Assembly (NCBI GenBank): GCA_948144175.1
Contig: CANXME010001989.1
Span: 558,001 to 622,000 of the forward strand
DNA: 64,000 nt
Direction of reading: 5' to 3'
Origin: Closterium sp. NIES-65
Lineage: Eukaryota; Streptophyta; Zygnematophyceae; Desmidiales; Closteriaceae
The position numbers and the translations under genes were made by a program. Positions within the stretch are counted from its first letter, which is position 1. Each line of letters opens with the position of its first letter. The notes beneath the pieces were generated by a model. That model was not told the origin of the DNA and searched no databases. It saw nothing but the letters and a program-made list of their open reading frames with translations. Positions 35,802-48,800 of this stretch are shown in pieces.

Positions 35802-38800
35802 GCGCTGACAGCACAGAGAGCAGCGGCTTTACCATCGCCTCCCTCGGCCTCCAAACCCGGCCAGCGTCACACCCCGCCCTTTCCCGCGCTGCATCCGCCC
35901 TTGCCAGCACTAAATCCGCCCTGGGAAGGCTTCTCCGGTTCCCCAGACTTAACCTCCCTGGACTGAGGTCGTTTGGGCTACGGCAGTTCTGGAGCTTTCG
36001 GTTGAAGAGATCAGCAGGAGCAAGGGCAGCAGCAACGCCCGCAGTGTCAACAGCTGGTGGGACCTCAGCAGGCGATGCCGTACCTGCATCCCAAACTGCT
36101 ACAGTGGCAGCAGAGGGTGTGGGAGAGACAGCAGGAGCATCAGCACTCGCTGTTTCTGCGGGTACGGGAGGGGCAGGAGGAGCAGGAGGGATGAATGTGG
36201 TGAACTCAAGGAGAGAGGGAGTGGCGTCGGAGGCAGGGAGCATTGCCGTTGACCTCGCGTCTGTCATGCCTGCTCGTTGTGAGTCAATGAGGCAGCAGAC
36301 AAAATGGTTAGCTGAACTTGACAGAACCGCAGGTTTGTGAAGTGACGAGTCGCATCTCACCTTGCACGCCCAACTCCCCTTCCCCGTTCCCCCCCTCCCC
36401 ACCACTACCCCCATTGTGAGTCGAGTTTTACTCGACTCGTTTTCGCGAGTTCTTTTTTCAAATCTGGGTCGACTCGTAACTCGACTGTATGGTCGAGGTT
36501 TTTAAAACTCGTCACGAGTCGAGCAAAACCCGACTCATAGCATCCTACCCACCACCTGTTTCAGGCATGATGGTGCCTCTGGTTTTCCCGCACGGCGAAA
36601 TGCTAGATCCACGGGGATATGGCGGCGAAATGCCCGATCCCCGCGGATCGGGAGACGAAACGTCTAATTCGCGCGGATATGGCGTCAAAATCCCATCTCC
36701 GCGCGGATCTGATGGCGAAATCCCATCTCCGCGCGGCTCTGGCGGCGAAATCCCATTTCCGCGCGGATCTGGTAGCGAAATCCCCGTTCCGCGCAGATAT
36801 GGCGGCGAACTGTCTAATCCGCGCGGACCCTGCGTTGGAATGACGTAACGAATTAGATCTACTTGTCGAGTAATAAAAACTCAAGAACAGCGAGTTATTC
36901 TCGATTATTCTTGAAAACCGCGAGCTTTACTCAGACTCAACTCGGCCGAATTCTTTTCAGAAAGGCACAAACACGTAGCCAGCAAATACGAGTTGAAGAG
37001 TAAAACGACCCTCCTCCTTCAAGCCCTTCTTCCCCCAACCCCTCTCCAGCTCCCACCCGCTCCTTCGGTCTGACTGAGACGAATGTTTGCGTGTTTGACA
37101 TGAGTGCCGAAACGAACTGCCAATCACTCGGGTGCGGTTCGGTTCAGACCGAATTGAGCCAGGGGAGGATTTGTAACACCTCGCTACCCCCTAGGTCAAA
37201 ACGAGGGTGTTATTTGGCGCAGCGGAATGCCCATTAACACTAGCCCACAGGCGTTACACTCGTCCCCCCCTGGTGTCAACGTCCCCGTTGACAGAACTTC
37301 AGGGAGTCGGCCCCCGCAGGGACCTGTTCGCTGTGCTCCAAACAGCGACTTCGCTGGTGGACCAGGCCAGCGGAGGATCGTTCGCTGGGTTCGAGCTGGT
37401 TACAGCCGCACTTCAGTTCTCGCCTAAGGAGGCGGAAAGTGTGGTCCAGCCGGGATTCGAACCCTAGGCTCTGATTCCAATTGTAACACCTCGCTACCCA
37501 CTAGGTCAAAACGAGGGTGTTATTTAGCGCAGCAGAATGCCCATTAACACTAGCCCACAGGCGTTACAGGATTTCTTCCCGCCAGGTGGAAACAGACCTA
37601 ACCGATTGGTGCCGAACTTGTTAGGTGGTTCGACGAGGCCAAGAAGGCCTAAATTGGTTCAACCTCCCTAACTTCGGTTGAGTTTGACTCTGACACCCAA
37701 AATCTTGGCCAATTGGATTGCTCGCCCCAACCAACCCTCCTAAGGTTGAACTTCTTGGCCCGCGGGTTTTAAAATTAACGAAGCATGTCGAATCATGTCG
37801 AACCGCCGCGGGATGAGAGTTATCCCCAGTAATGTCCAGTGAGTTGGAGCTCATTTCAACCTCCAGCTTCATTCCTACACTATCTCCTAGTACTACCCAA
37901 AATGGCAACCTTTCTACGTGTAATTCACCAGTTTCTACTAGTAGACTTTCCAGCTACATATCTACAGCATGAAATGCTCTTACAGTATTGTAATGGATGA
38001 ATATAAACATTGGTGTCGCTCGGCCATTCATTTATCATTTCTCAACCAAGTAGACACATCTCATCTCATGTCATACCCCCCTCTCTTCCCAAACCCCACC
38101 CCGCTCCCCCCTTGCATACCTTAACAGTGTCAAGAACAGATACTGTTTGGAGTTGTGACTTTATGAAAGTTAAACTATCAAACCAAACCGAGGTCGGTTT
38201 GTTTATTCAAAAGCGAACCTTGAAGCGGCCGATTGTAGATATAATTCAAAAAAAAGAAAAAGGAACGAGGTACTAAACGTACCGCTACTTTGTCCGTGCC
38301 TATTCGACGTTCCTAAGAATCACTCCCCATTCCGTTTCCCCTCCCCTTCTCCCCTCACTCCCCATCCCACTGCCCTGCAGCCGACCCCTCCCCTCTCAAG
38401 TCCTTCTCCCACTGGCCGCTCTCCAGTTCCCACCCGCTTCTCGCAGCCGGCTCAACCCGTCGCAATCGCTCCTCCCTCTCCCTCACCACGCTCTCCGACC
38501 TCAACGCTGCCGCCCTCGCGCTGCACCCCGCCCCCTTCGCCCTGCTCGACCCCGCCACGCCCTCCTCCCCCTGCCGCCCCTTCTCCTTCTCCACCTCCTT
38601 TACCTTCCGCATCTCCTCCCCCAACGCCGCCGGGCTGGGCGGCGAGGGCTTGGCGTTTGTGATGCTGCCGACGCCTACGCTCGGCCTGCCGGGGCCCTCC
38701 CTGGGCTACGGCCGCCTGCTGCTGCCCCCGGGGAGCACAACTGGCACTGATGACTCACAGGTATGCTCAGCTCATGATTCTCATTTGAACCAGCAGTGCT

Positions 38801-39817
38801 GCATCACTGCAGGTATCACATACCTGCATAAGCCCTGAACAAGCAGTGATTCCAGCGTCAGCAGTGCAGAGTGTCATCTCAGATATGTGTCGTCTCAGGT
38901 ATGTGTCATCTCAGGTACGTGTCATCTCAGGCCGAGTTCCTTTGCATTCCACATCCCCACACCCAATGGAGCGTGGCAGGTCTTGGCAGCAATGGGATGG
39001 CGTTTGTTGTGGTGATGCTTTTCGTCTTTCCGCTTCATCTTCCCTGACTACTCTCTGCTGGTCTTACTCTTCCTGTCTTGCTCTCCTGCTCTCATTCTCT
39101 CATTCTCTGCTGCTCTTTTCTGCCCACCCTCCTGCTCCCCTTCCTGCTCCCCCCCCTACACAGCCACAGCAGCACAGGAGCCTGGCGGTTGAATTCGACA
39201 CATCGGCCTCCCCCGAGTTTTGGGACCGCCCCGACCACCACGTGGGGGTGAACCTGCACGGCAGCATGCTCTCTCTCGCCTCTGCCCCCGTGCACCCCCT
39301 CGGCATTCCGTCCCTCAACGCCGGTCAAACCCTCCTCGCCACCATCCACTACAACGCCTCCTCCTCCCACCTCACCGTCTGGCTCTCCCCCGCCCCCTCC
39401 TCCTCCCGTTCCCCATCCCCCTCTCGCTCCTTCCCTCGTTTTCCGGGTTTCCCTGGCTTCCCTCGGTCGTCTCGCCCCTCCTCCTCCTCCCCCTCCGCCT
39501 CCACCTCCCCACCTCTCCCGCGCTCGGCCGTGCTGAGCACATTCCTGGACACCTGCGAGTGGCTGGGGGGGAACGACCCGGAGGCGGCAGCGCCCCCCCC
39601 GCCGCTGTTTGTGGGATTCACAGCGGCCACGGGCAAGGGGGCGGAGCAGGCTCAGGCACATGAGGTGCTGGGGTGGACGTTCCAAGTGGGGGAGGGTGAG
39701 TTCCAAGTCGGGGAGGGTGGGTGAGTTCCAAGTCGGCGAGGGTGAGTTGTTTGAGTGGCATTAACAGGTGCTGGGGTGGAGGTTTGAAGTGGGGGAGGGT
39801 AAGTGCGTGAAGTCAGT

Positions 39818-39865
<48 letters not shown>

Positions 39866-42800
39866 TGTGTGGGTTGATTTGGTTCTATGTTGAGAAAACT
39901 GTTTATGCTGTACCCACCGCAGCTTTTCTTGTTCATCCTCGCGGTCAGCTCGTCCCCACAGTCAAATCGTCTATGTGGGTTTCCTTCGCCATCACATGTC
40001 CTCCAGATTTGCTATGAAGAGGAGGAGTGGAGGAGCAGGGAACCTACCTAGCCCCACGGTCCACCCTACACCCCAGCAGCGAAGGATCCGCTTACGTTTC
40101 ATCCAACCCTCCTTCCCCCCGTCCCCTCTCCTCCCCTCCTCTCCCCCCCTTCGTTCACCCCAGCAGCGGAGGATCCGCTTCCGTTTTGGGCGGCAGACTC
40201 ATTCTCCTTCCCCTACATCACGCCAGCCACTCCCCTGCTGACACGTGGCAGCACACGGAAGCGTTTCTTCGCTGCCGATCTCTCCGTTGATGCTGATGTG
40301 GCATCCATGGGCCAATCAAACAATCCCGCCCCTGGAGCCATCTTCTTCCCCCGCCGTCTCCCCCTCCTCTACTCCTCCTCCTCCCCTCCCTTCCCTCCTC
40401 CTCCTTTTCCTCGTCCTCGCACCAGCTCCCCCCGTTCCTCTCCTTCCTCCTCACCCTCCCAACCCATAGCCACCGAGCCTCCTATTTGCAAGGCTCGCTC
40501 CTTCACCTTCACATACGGCTTTTCCATGAATACATCCGCCTCCCAAGGGCTCGCGTTTGTTATAAGCACACATGCGACCATAGGTCAAGGCGGGGCTTAT
40601 ATGGGGTATGGCCGGGACCCATCCTCGCGACTCGTTAACGGCAGCTGGCCGGACGGCGCTCGGAGTGTAGCTGTGGAGTGGGACACTGTAGTAAACCCTG
40701 AAACAGGCGATTTAAATGATATTCACATCGGCGTTAACAGCGATTTCAACATGACGTCGATGTTCGCGAAGGTGGTGTTTTATCCGATGAAGCCCCGCGA
40801 GGTGTGGCAGATGAGGGTCGACTATAACGGGAGTAGCAAGGAGATGCTGATTCGGTGGTACAAGCCGCCAGTGTTGAAAGGCAGCACGAGGCTCAGCTTT
40901 GACCTGTGTGCTGCTCTGACTGATGTGACCGAGACCAGTGGCAGCAGCAGCAGTGGCGGCAGCAGCAGCGGGGGCAGCAGTGGCAGCGGCAGCGGCAGCA
41001 GCAGCAGCAGCAGTGGTGGCAGCGGCAGCAGCGGCAGTGGCGGCAGCAGCAGTGGTGGCAGCGGTGACAGCAGCGGCAGCAGCGGCAGTGCAACGGACCT
41101 GTCGTCGCCATCCTTTGGGCAGCTGGTCGTTGGGTTCACCAGCGCTGCTCTCCCTCCCCCCTCTGGCCGCATGCCCTCCCCCGTCGCCCTCTCCTCCTGG
41201 ACCTTCCGATTCACAGGTAAAATGAGGGAAGGGGGGTGGGGAGGGGGAAGAGTGGGAGGGGGGAGGCAAAGCAAGCCACGAGCCCTGACCACGAGAGAGG
41301 GGGGAAGGGTGAGATGAGGAGTGAGAGAGACAGGCAGAGGGTGTAGCAGATCTGAACCTTTTTATTTGATGGGTAAGAAGGGGAAGCGAGGAGGGGAGAG
41401 AGGGGAGTGGGTGGTGAGTGAAAAGGCGAGAGGGAAAAGGTTTGTAAAGAGGAACTGCGTTTTCTAAACATTTTTGTAATATTCTTGCACTTCCACTTCC
41501 ATCCAGTCTCATCCCACGTCATCTCCTTACATTCCTTCCCATCCCCACACGTCCCTTTCCCTCCCCTCACATCCTTTTGCATCCCTCCCAAACCCTTCTA
41601 AGGCACGTCTTCAAGAGGGTTTCTCCTTGACACGCCTCTCACATAGTTGCGGGGAGTCTCTGAGAATTCTTAAAGACACCCTGCAGCAGCATAGAGGGTT
41701 CCTCCTTGACACACCTCTCACTTTGTCCCCCCTCGCTTTCCCCACACACTCACCCTCATCCCTCGTTTCCCCACACACTCACCCTCATCCCTCGTTTCCC
41801 CACACACTCACCCTCATCCCTCGTTTCCCCACACACTCACCCTCATCCCTCGTTTCCCCACACACTCACCCTCATCCATCGTTTCCCCACACACTCACCC
41901 TCATCCCTCGTTTCCCCACACACTCACCCTCATCCCTCGTTTCCCCACACACTCACCCTCATCCCTCGTTTCCCCACACACTCACCCTCATCCCTCGTTT
42001 CCCCACACACTCACCCTCATCCCTCGTTTCCCCACACACTCACCCTCATCCCTCGTTTCCCCACACACTCACCCTCATCCCTCGTTTCCCCACACACTCA
42101 CCCTCATCCCTCGTTTCTCCTCACGCTCGCCCTCATCTCTTGCTTCCCCACACTCAACCGCACCCCCGTGTTTCCCCGCCCTCCTGCCCTCATCCCTCTT
42201 GACAGACTCTGACTTCCTCCTCCTCCTCCTCCTCCTCCTCCTCCTCCTCCTCCTCCTCCTCCTCCTCCTCCTCCTCCTCCTCCTCCTCCTCCTCCTCCTC
42301 CTCCTCCTCCTCCTCCTCCTCCTCCTCCTCCTCCTCCTCCCTGCCCCGTGTTTCCCCACACACTCGCCCTCATCCCTCGTTTCCCCTTGACAGACTCTGA
42401 CTTCTGCAACCACTCTCCCGTGCTCCCCTGTGGCATGGGCACATGTTCTACTCCATGACGTTTGAGTCGACTCAAAAGCTTTCCCGCACACCCATCCCCA
42501 CTCACCTGGGCAGACACGGACTACTGCAACCACTCTCCCGTGCTCCCCTGCGGCATGGGCACATGCTCTAAGGCGCGCTCCCCGTGGGACCCCTCTGTCC
42601 TGCTTCCCTCATGCAAGTGCGCCTTGAAGTTCCCCTCCTTCGAACCCACCCACCTGGCTGGCCTGCCCTCCTGCTTCCCTGGTGAGACATGGAGTGCAGT
42701 AGGCGAGGTGTATGGAGTGCGGTAGGCAATTGATGGAGTGCGGTAGGTGCCGTGCTTGTTTGGGCGTGTGCACGAAGTCCCCTTCCCTGTGGGACCCCTC

Positions 42801-45800
42801 TGTCCTGCCTACTCCGCTCCTACATCCCCCACTGCTGAGGTGGACCAAATCCCCCACTGCTGAGGTGGACCAAATCCCCCACTGCTGAGGTGGATCCAAT
42901 CCCCCTCTGCTGAGTAGGATCAAATCATGAGACTTACTTTTGCTCTTCCCTTTCCACTTTATCTCCCCAACCCCCTCCCTCTCCTTCGTTCTCTTCCACC
43001 TCTCCTTTGTTCTCTTCCACCTCCCCTTCGTTCTCTTCCACCTCGGCCTCCCTTATGCTTTTCCCTCCCTTTCCTCCCCCATCCGCTTTGAGACGTCTCA
43101 AAACAACACTTTTATCATGTGGCTGTATCTCCCCAACCCCTCCCTCTCCTTTGTTCTCTTCCACCTCGGCCTCCCTTATGCTTTTCCCTCCCCCTCCTCC
43201 CCCGTCTGCTCTTTTCTACTCTTCCTTCTCTCCCTCCCCTTCTCCCCCCTCTCCCCTCACCAGAGGCCTACACGTGTCGCCAGCTCTCCAGCAACCCCTG
43301 CGCCCCAGGAGTGTGTATCGATGGCTTAGATGGCAGCTACTCCTGCCTCTGCCCTTCGCCCTACTTCTTCTTCACATTTTCTCCCAAGGGCACTGCCAGT
43401 TGCTCCCTGGGTAAGTCACATACCTTGTTGCTCCAGTTGCTCCCTGGGTAAGTCACATACCTTGTCTTGTTTCCTTGTTTACAATGCGGTAAGTTGCGAG
43501 GCGCCTCAAAACTCACTTCCTTGTTTACAGCCTCAGCTACTTAACTGAGGGGAGGGAGGGAGGAGGAGGGGGAAAGAGTACCTAAGTGCATGTCAGTCAC
43601 TCACCTCACCGCTGCAGACATGCACAGCACATGACACAGGCACACTCTCTGCTCTCTTTTTGACGTCTCAAAAGACCTCACCGCTGCAGACATGCACAGC
43701 ACATGACACAGGCACACTCTCTGCTCTCTTTTTGACGTCTCAAAAGACCTCACCGCTGCAGACATGCACAGCACATGACACAGGCACACTCTCTGCTCTC
43801 TTTTTGACGTCTCAAAAGACCTCACCGCTGCAGACATGCACAGCACATGACACAGGCACACTCTCTGCTCTCTGCTTCCAATGCCATCGCCCTCGCGATC
43901 CTCCACTCCCTCAAGGTTGGTTCGTGTGCGTCTGTCTTTAAGGCGTCTCAAGTTCTGAGGTGTCTCGAGTGTTGAGGTGTCTCGAGTGTTGAGGCGTCTC
44001 AAAACCTCGCGCTCTTTCACTCCCTGAAGGTTCGTTCTTGTGCGTCTGCCTGCCTCTTTCTCTTTATGCATCTCTGCTCGTACCTTCTACTAATACCTCT
44101 CACCAACGTCTGTAACCCTGTATTCTCTTTGAATGTTCTCCCCCCCTCCACCCCCCCCCCTCCCTTCTCTCCCCACTATGTCTACAGTCCAAGCGGATGG
44201 CATGCGAATGCCAACCTTCCTGTCCCAGTTTGGTCTCACATGCCCCCTCATTCTCAATACTTTTGGATTGACACAGACCCAGTTTTTCAGCGAGAACAAG
44301 GTAAAGAAGGCCATCAAAGCACATTACATATTGCATCACAGCACATCACATATTGGATCAAAACACGTGCCTGCTCATTCTCTTCACATTCGGATTGACA
44401 CAGACCAGTATTTCAGCAAAAACAAGGTGAGGAAGGCTATATCACATTGCATATCTCATGTCGAGGTGACTTTTAAGTCGATTCAAAATTCACCTTGGGT
44501 CAACCCAAAATTCACCTTGGGTCGGCTCAAAAGTCACCTTTGTTGATCTTACCCCTCAATCTCACATTTTGTACTTGCACTTTTAATATCCTAGTATAGT
44601 GTAGTTTGCACTATGTGTTTGGTTGGGTGTACACCCACATCCCAACCAAACCCAAATGTGATCTCGAAGCAATCTCCAACCCACCAACTGGAGATTGCCT
44701 TGGGATTACCCCCAATCCCTAGAGATTGTCTCCGATTCCCGTCCCCATTCCTTGCTCATCCTGGATGTACTTAAAGAGTTTCAAGCTCATTACTAATGTA
44801 TCCATTCTAAGCTCTAGCTCTCACAACCTTGGGTCGACTCAAGAGTCACATTGGGTCGACTCAAAAGTCACATTGGGTCGACTCAAAGTCATCTTGGGTC
44901 GACTCAAAAGTCACCTCGAAAACAAGGTGAGCAAGGCTTTCTCACATTGCATCGCATCATAACACACCACGTCATGCCACAACCTTTTAGGTGCCTCAAA
45001 ACTTGCCGTGCCACGCCCCATCGCAGACATTGGCCAGCTCGGCGCCACTTTTGGTTTGATTCAAGCCAATGGCTTGAGTGAGAAGGATATGCTGGGCTAC
45101 CGAGCCAATGGCTTGAGTGAGAAGGATCTGCTGGGCTACCGAGCCAATGGCTTGAGTGAGAAGGATCTGCTGGGCGGATTTCCTGCCAGCGCAGATTCGG
45201 TTTGCTGAACAAGCCTTGGATAGCTCGTGGCAAGCAAGGCTTGGATAGCTCGTGGCAAGCAAGGCTTGGATAGCTCAAGGCGACGTTACTCTGAGCTATC
45301 CTCGAGCTATCCAAGCCTTCCTTCTCATTCCCCATCACTGTCCCCTCGTCCTTACCACCTCGTTGTATGCTAGTTTATCCCAATCTCTCCTTTGTTCAAT
45401 CTCTCCCAATCCCCATCTTTCCCAGCCCACTCGCATGGGCTTCATGAGTCGAACCCCTCCCATTCTGCCTTGGCTGACTTTCTCCCCCACTCTCGCTCGA
45501 CTGCCCATGCTCTAATACCATGCTCTGATGCCATGCTCTGATACCATCCTTTGATACTATTCTCTGATACCTTGCTCTGATACCTTGCTCTGATACCATG
45601 CTCTGATACCTTCTGATACCATGTTCTGATACCATGTTCTGATACCATGCTCTGATACCATGCTCTGATACCATGCTCTGATACCATGCTCTGATGCCAT
45701 GCTCTGATACCATGCTCTGATACCATGCTCTGATACCATGCTCTGATACCATGCTCTGATACCAGGGCTTCCAGTGTCGAGCTCCCATTCCTGCTGGCAC

Positions 45801-48800
45801 CCTGGTCAACGTCACCAGCCGTGCTTTCTCCAAATGTACAGCAATGTACACTGTTAATCATGTAAGTGGCATTGCAATCACAGAAATGTACAGCAATGTA
45901 CACTGTTAACTAAGTAAGTGGCATTGCTTAATGTAAGTGGCAGTTCTGAACAATCTACTTGCCTCGGTCAAGTAACGAATACGAGTCGAGATCTGATATT
46001 ATTCGACTCGTTTTCTCATGCCTAGTGTATACCTGTCTACTGCATGTGCCACCACTCACTCTCCACTCATGGGTTAATCCATTTACGGGAGAATCCACAC
46101 ACAAATGACTCAATCTCACCCAGCTCAATCTCCACTCCCCCCGCCAATCCCCTCTTCTCCACTCGCTATTGGCCAAACCTTCACCTCACCTCTCCTCACC
46201 CCACCTCGCCTCACCTGACCTCACCGCTCCCCCAATGTACATGTGACACCAGAGCGACACAATTGACCACTCTATCTGAGTGGCGACATCAGCGCCATTT
46301 TGTGTTGCGACCCCTCTTCGCCACTCAGATAGAGTTTTGAGATGTCTCAAATGCCCTCTTCCCCCGTGCATGTGACTCAATCAGCGCGCTCTTTGCCACG
46401 CAGATGGAGCCGTACAACCCAATTCTCCCAATACCCTCGCTCTCACTTCCACTTCTCCCTGTATCTGACACGTGTGCCTGCAGGGCGACACCTGTGACTC
46501 CATCAACGCGCTCTTCGACACGCAGATAGAGCCGCTCAACCCCGCGCTCAGCTGCTCCGATGGGCCACGGCACGGGCAGGTGAGATCAGCGGGTTGAATT
46601 GAAGGGAGTTAAGAGGCGCCTCAAAAGGCGACTGTTGAGGCGCCTCTCAAGGCGCTCAGCTGCTCCGATGGGCCGAGGCACGGGCAGGTGAGATCACTTT
46701 TGAGTAGGTGAGATCAGCGAATTGAACGAAGTTCAGAGGCGCCTCAAAAGGCGACTCTTGAGGCGACTCTCAAGGCGCTCAGCTGCTCGGATGGGCCACT
46801 GCATGGGTAGGTGAGGTCAGCGAGGAACGATAAACGCCAAATGATTGAAAATAACGCAAACGCCTGGCCGATTAATTTTGGGGGCAGCTGGTGCAAAGAA
46901 GAACAAAAACGCGAATGTGATTCTGCGCAGCTCCTCGAACTCGGATTGAGAATATTGCACAAGTCATGCTGTTAGCTGTTTGTTTCCGAAATAACCTCCG
47001 TGAGGCAAACAACCCCAATATACCCCAATATACCCCAATGTACCCCAGTATACTCCAATATACCCCAATGCACCCCAGTATACCCCAATATACCCCAATG
47101 TACCCCAGTACACCCCAATATACCCCAATGTACCCCAGTATACCCCAATATGCCCCACTGTACCCCAGTATACCCCGATGTGGATGGTAATGACCCTCCG
47201 ATGTGGAAGCACGATGAGAGTGGAATCCTCATCTATATTTCAACCCGTCATCAATCCTCTCTCCCCTGCCTCGATTCTCTCCCCCTGTATTGTTGCTCCT
47301 CCCCCTTTATTGCTGCCCTTCCCCCTGCCTCGCTTCTCTCCCCTTTTATTGTTGCTCCTCCCCCTTTATTGCTGATCCTCCCCCATTATTGCTGCCCATC
47401 CCCTTACCTGCCGCTCCTTCCCCTTAACTGCTGCTTTCCCCCCTTCCCTCCCCTCCCCGCAGCTTCTATGTGTGGCGTTTGACCAACAGTGGTACGACGC
47501 CGGAAAGATAAGCACAAAGTGCACGCACTTCGCTCACATCTCGCCAGCACCACTCTCCAGCAGCCTGCAGCAGACAGCCCCATTCACCGTAGAGGACGCA
47601 CTCATAAGCGAGCTTGAGAGCCCACAGACCTGCCAGGGGCTGTGGCAGGCCTTCAGCCTCGCCTCTCCCGCACGCTTCTTCCAGCTCAACCCCGGCCTTC
47701 CGTGCGACTCGCTGCTGCCCGACAGCCCGCTTCAGGGCAACACTGTGACTCGGGTGGGTGGGAAAGCTGTTACCAAGTGTATGGGACCAGGTGTATGGGA
47801 CCAGGTGTATGGGACCAGGTGTATGGGACCAGGTGTATGGGACCAGGTGTATGGGACCAGGTGCATGGGACCAGGTGTATGGGGTCAGGTGTATGGGACC
47901 AGGTGTATGGGACCAGGTGTATGGGACCAGGTGTATGGGACCAGGTGTATGGGGCCAGGTGTATGGGACCAGGTGTATGGGACCAGGTGTATGGGACCAG
48001 GTGTATGGGGCCAGGTGTATGGGACCAGGTGTATGGGGCCAGGTGTATGGAACCAGGTGCATGGGGCCAGGTGTATGGGACCAGGTGTATGGGTCCAGGT
48101 GTATGGGACCAGGTGTATGGGACCAGGTGCATGGGACCAGGTGTATGGGACCAGGTGTATGCGACCAGGTGTATGGGACCAGGTGTATGGGACCAGGTGC
48201 ATGGGACCAGGTGTATGGGACCAGGTGTATGGGACCAGATGTATGGGACCAGGTGCATGGGACCAGGTGTATGGGACCAGGTGCATGGGACCAGGTGTAT
48301 GGGACCAGGTGTGTCCGAGGCTTCCTGGAAGAATCTTTGCTGCAGTGCAGTGTGAATGTTGAGGGTGTGAGTGAGTGAGAGGGAAGTGTGAGGCGGTGTG
48401 TGTGCAGCGACGCGCGGGTGGTTGTACGAGTGTAGGGGATTGAAGAATGTAAGGGATTTACGAGTGCAAGGGATTTACGAGCTTCACAGAAACCGGATAG
48501 GATTTAAGGGTGTAAGGGATATACAAGTGCACGGGCTGTACAGGGCCAGGGTAATGATGTGAGTGTGGGGGATGTGCATAATTTACTAGCAATGATTCAA
48601 GAGGCCAGGGTAAGTGGTAGAGCTAGGGAGTTGAGGGTGTGAGTGGTGAGTAACAAGGAAGGTGAGTAGGCTGTTGCTGGCAGCAATGTGAGATTTTGTC
48701 GGGAGTGAGCTTTTTAACTTCGACACTTTTTAGGTTGTCTCATGCAATTCTTGTTTTCACGGAAACACAATTGGCAGGTCTGTGTGGCTGGTGTTGACGC

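Larger units (their letters stand above)
37172..37568 (-). mobile_element. TRIM: 397-base miniature LTR retrotransposon
   Basis: Two 87-base LTRs (37172-37258 and 37482-37568; TGTAAC...GTTACA termini; three differences seen) flanked by the target-site duplication GGATT (37167-37171 and 37569-37573). The 223-base interior has no coding capacity. Orientation is minus: next to the right LTR the minus strand reads TGGAATCAGAGCC, close to the initiator-Met primer site, and a purine tract (AGGGGGGGACGAG) precedes the left LTR. The interior also contains GGGTTCGAATCCC (minus strand), a tRNA T-arm/B-box-like sequence. Confidence 0.9.

Noticed and set aside
34717-36414. 565-codon minus-strand ORF opposite lectin/LysM exon 2
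   Set aside because: Shadow of a GC-rich, Ser/Ala-coding exon; the plus frame has splice sites in phase with downstream domains.
37445-37482. tRNA gene (T-arm and B-box-like sequence)
   Set aside because: No acceptor or anticodon arms around it; it is the primer-binding end of a TRIM element.
42075-42533. Poly-Arg/poly-Gly ORFs
   Set aside because: Generated by the (CTC)n repeat grown in a copied EGF exon.
45026-45208. Additional LysM exon of the lectin/LysM gene
   Set aside because: Its frame does not match the phase of either neighbour, whereas exons 8 and 9 join directly in phase; it also ends in a stop after 39-base repeats.
47466-48378. Long ORFs in both strands over the GTGTATGGGACCAG array
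   Set aside because: 14-base tandem repeat; peptide repeats are a by-product.
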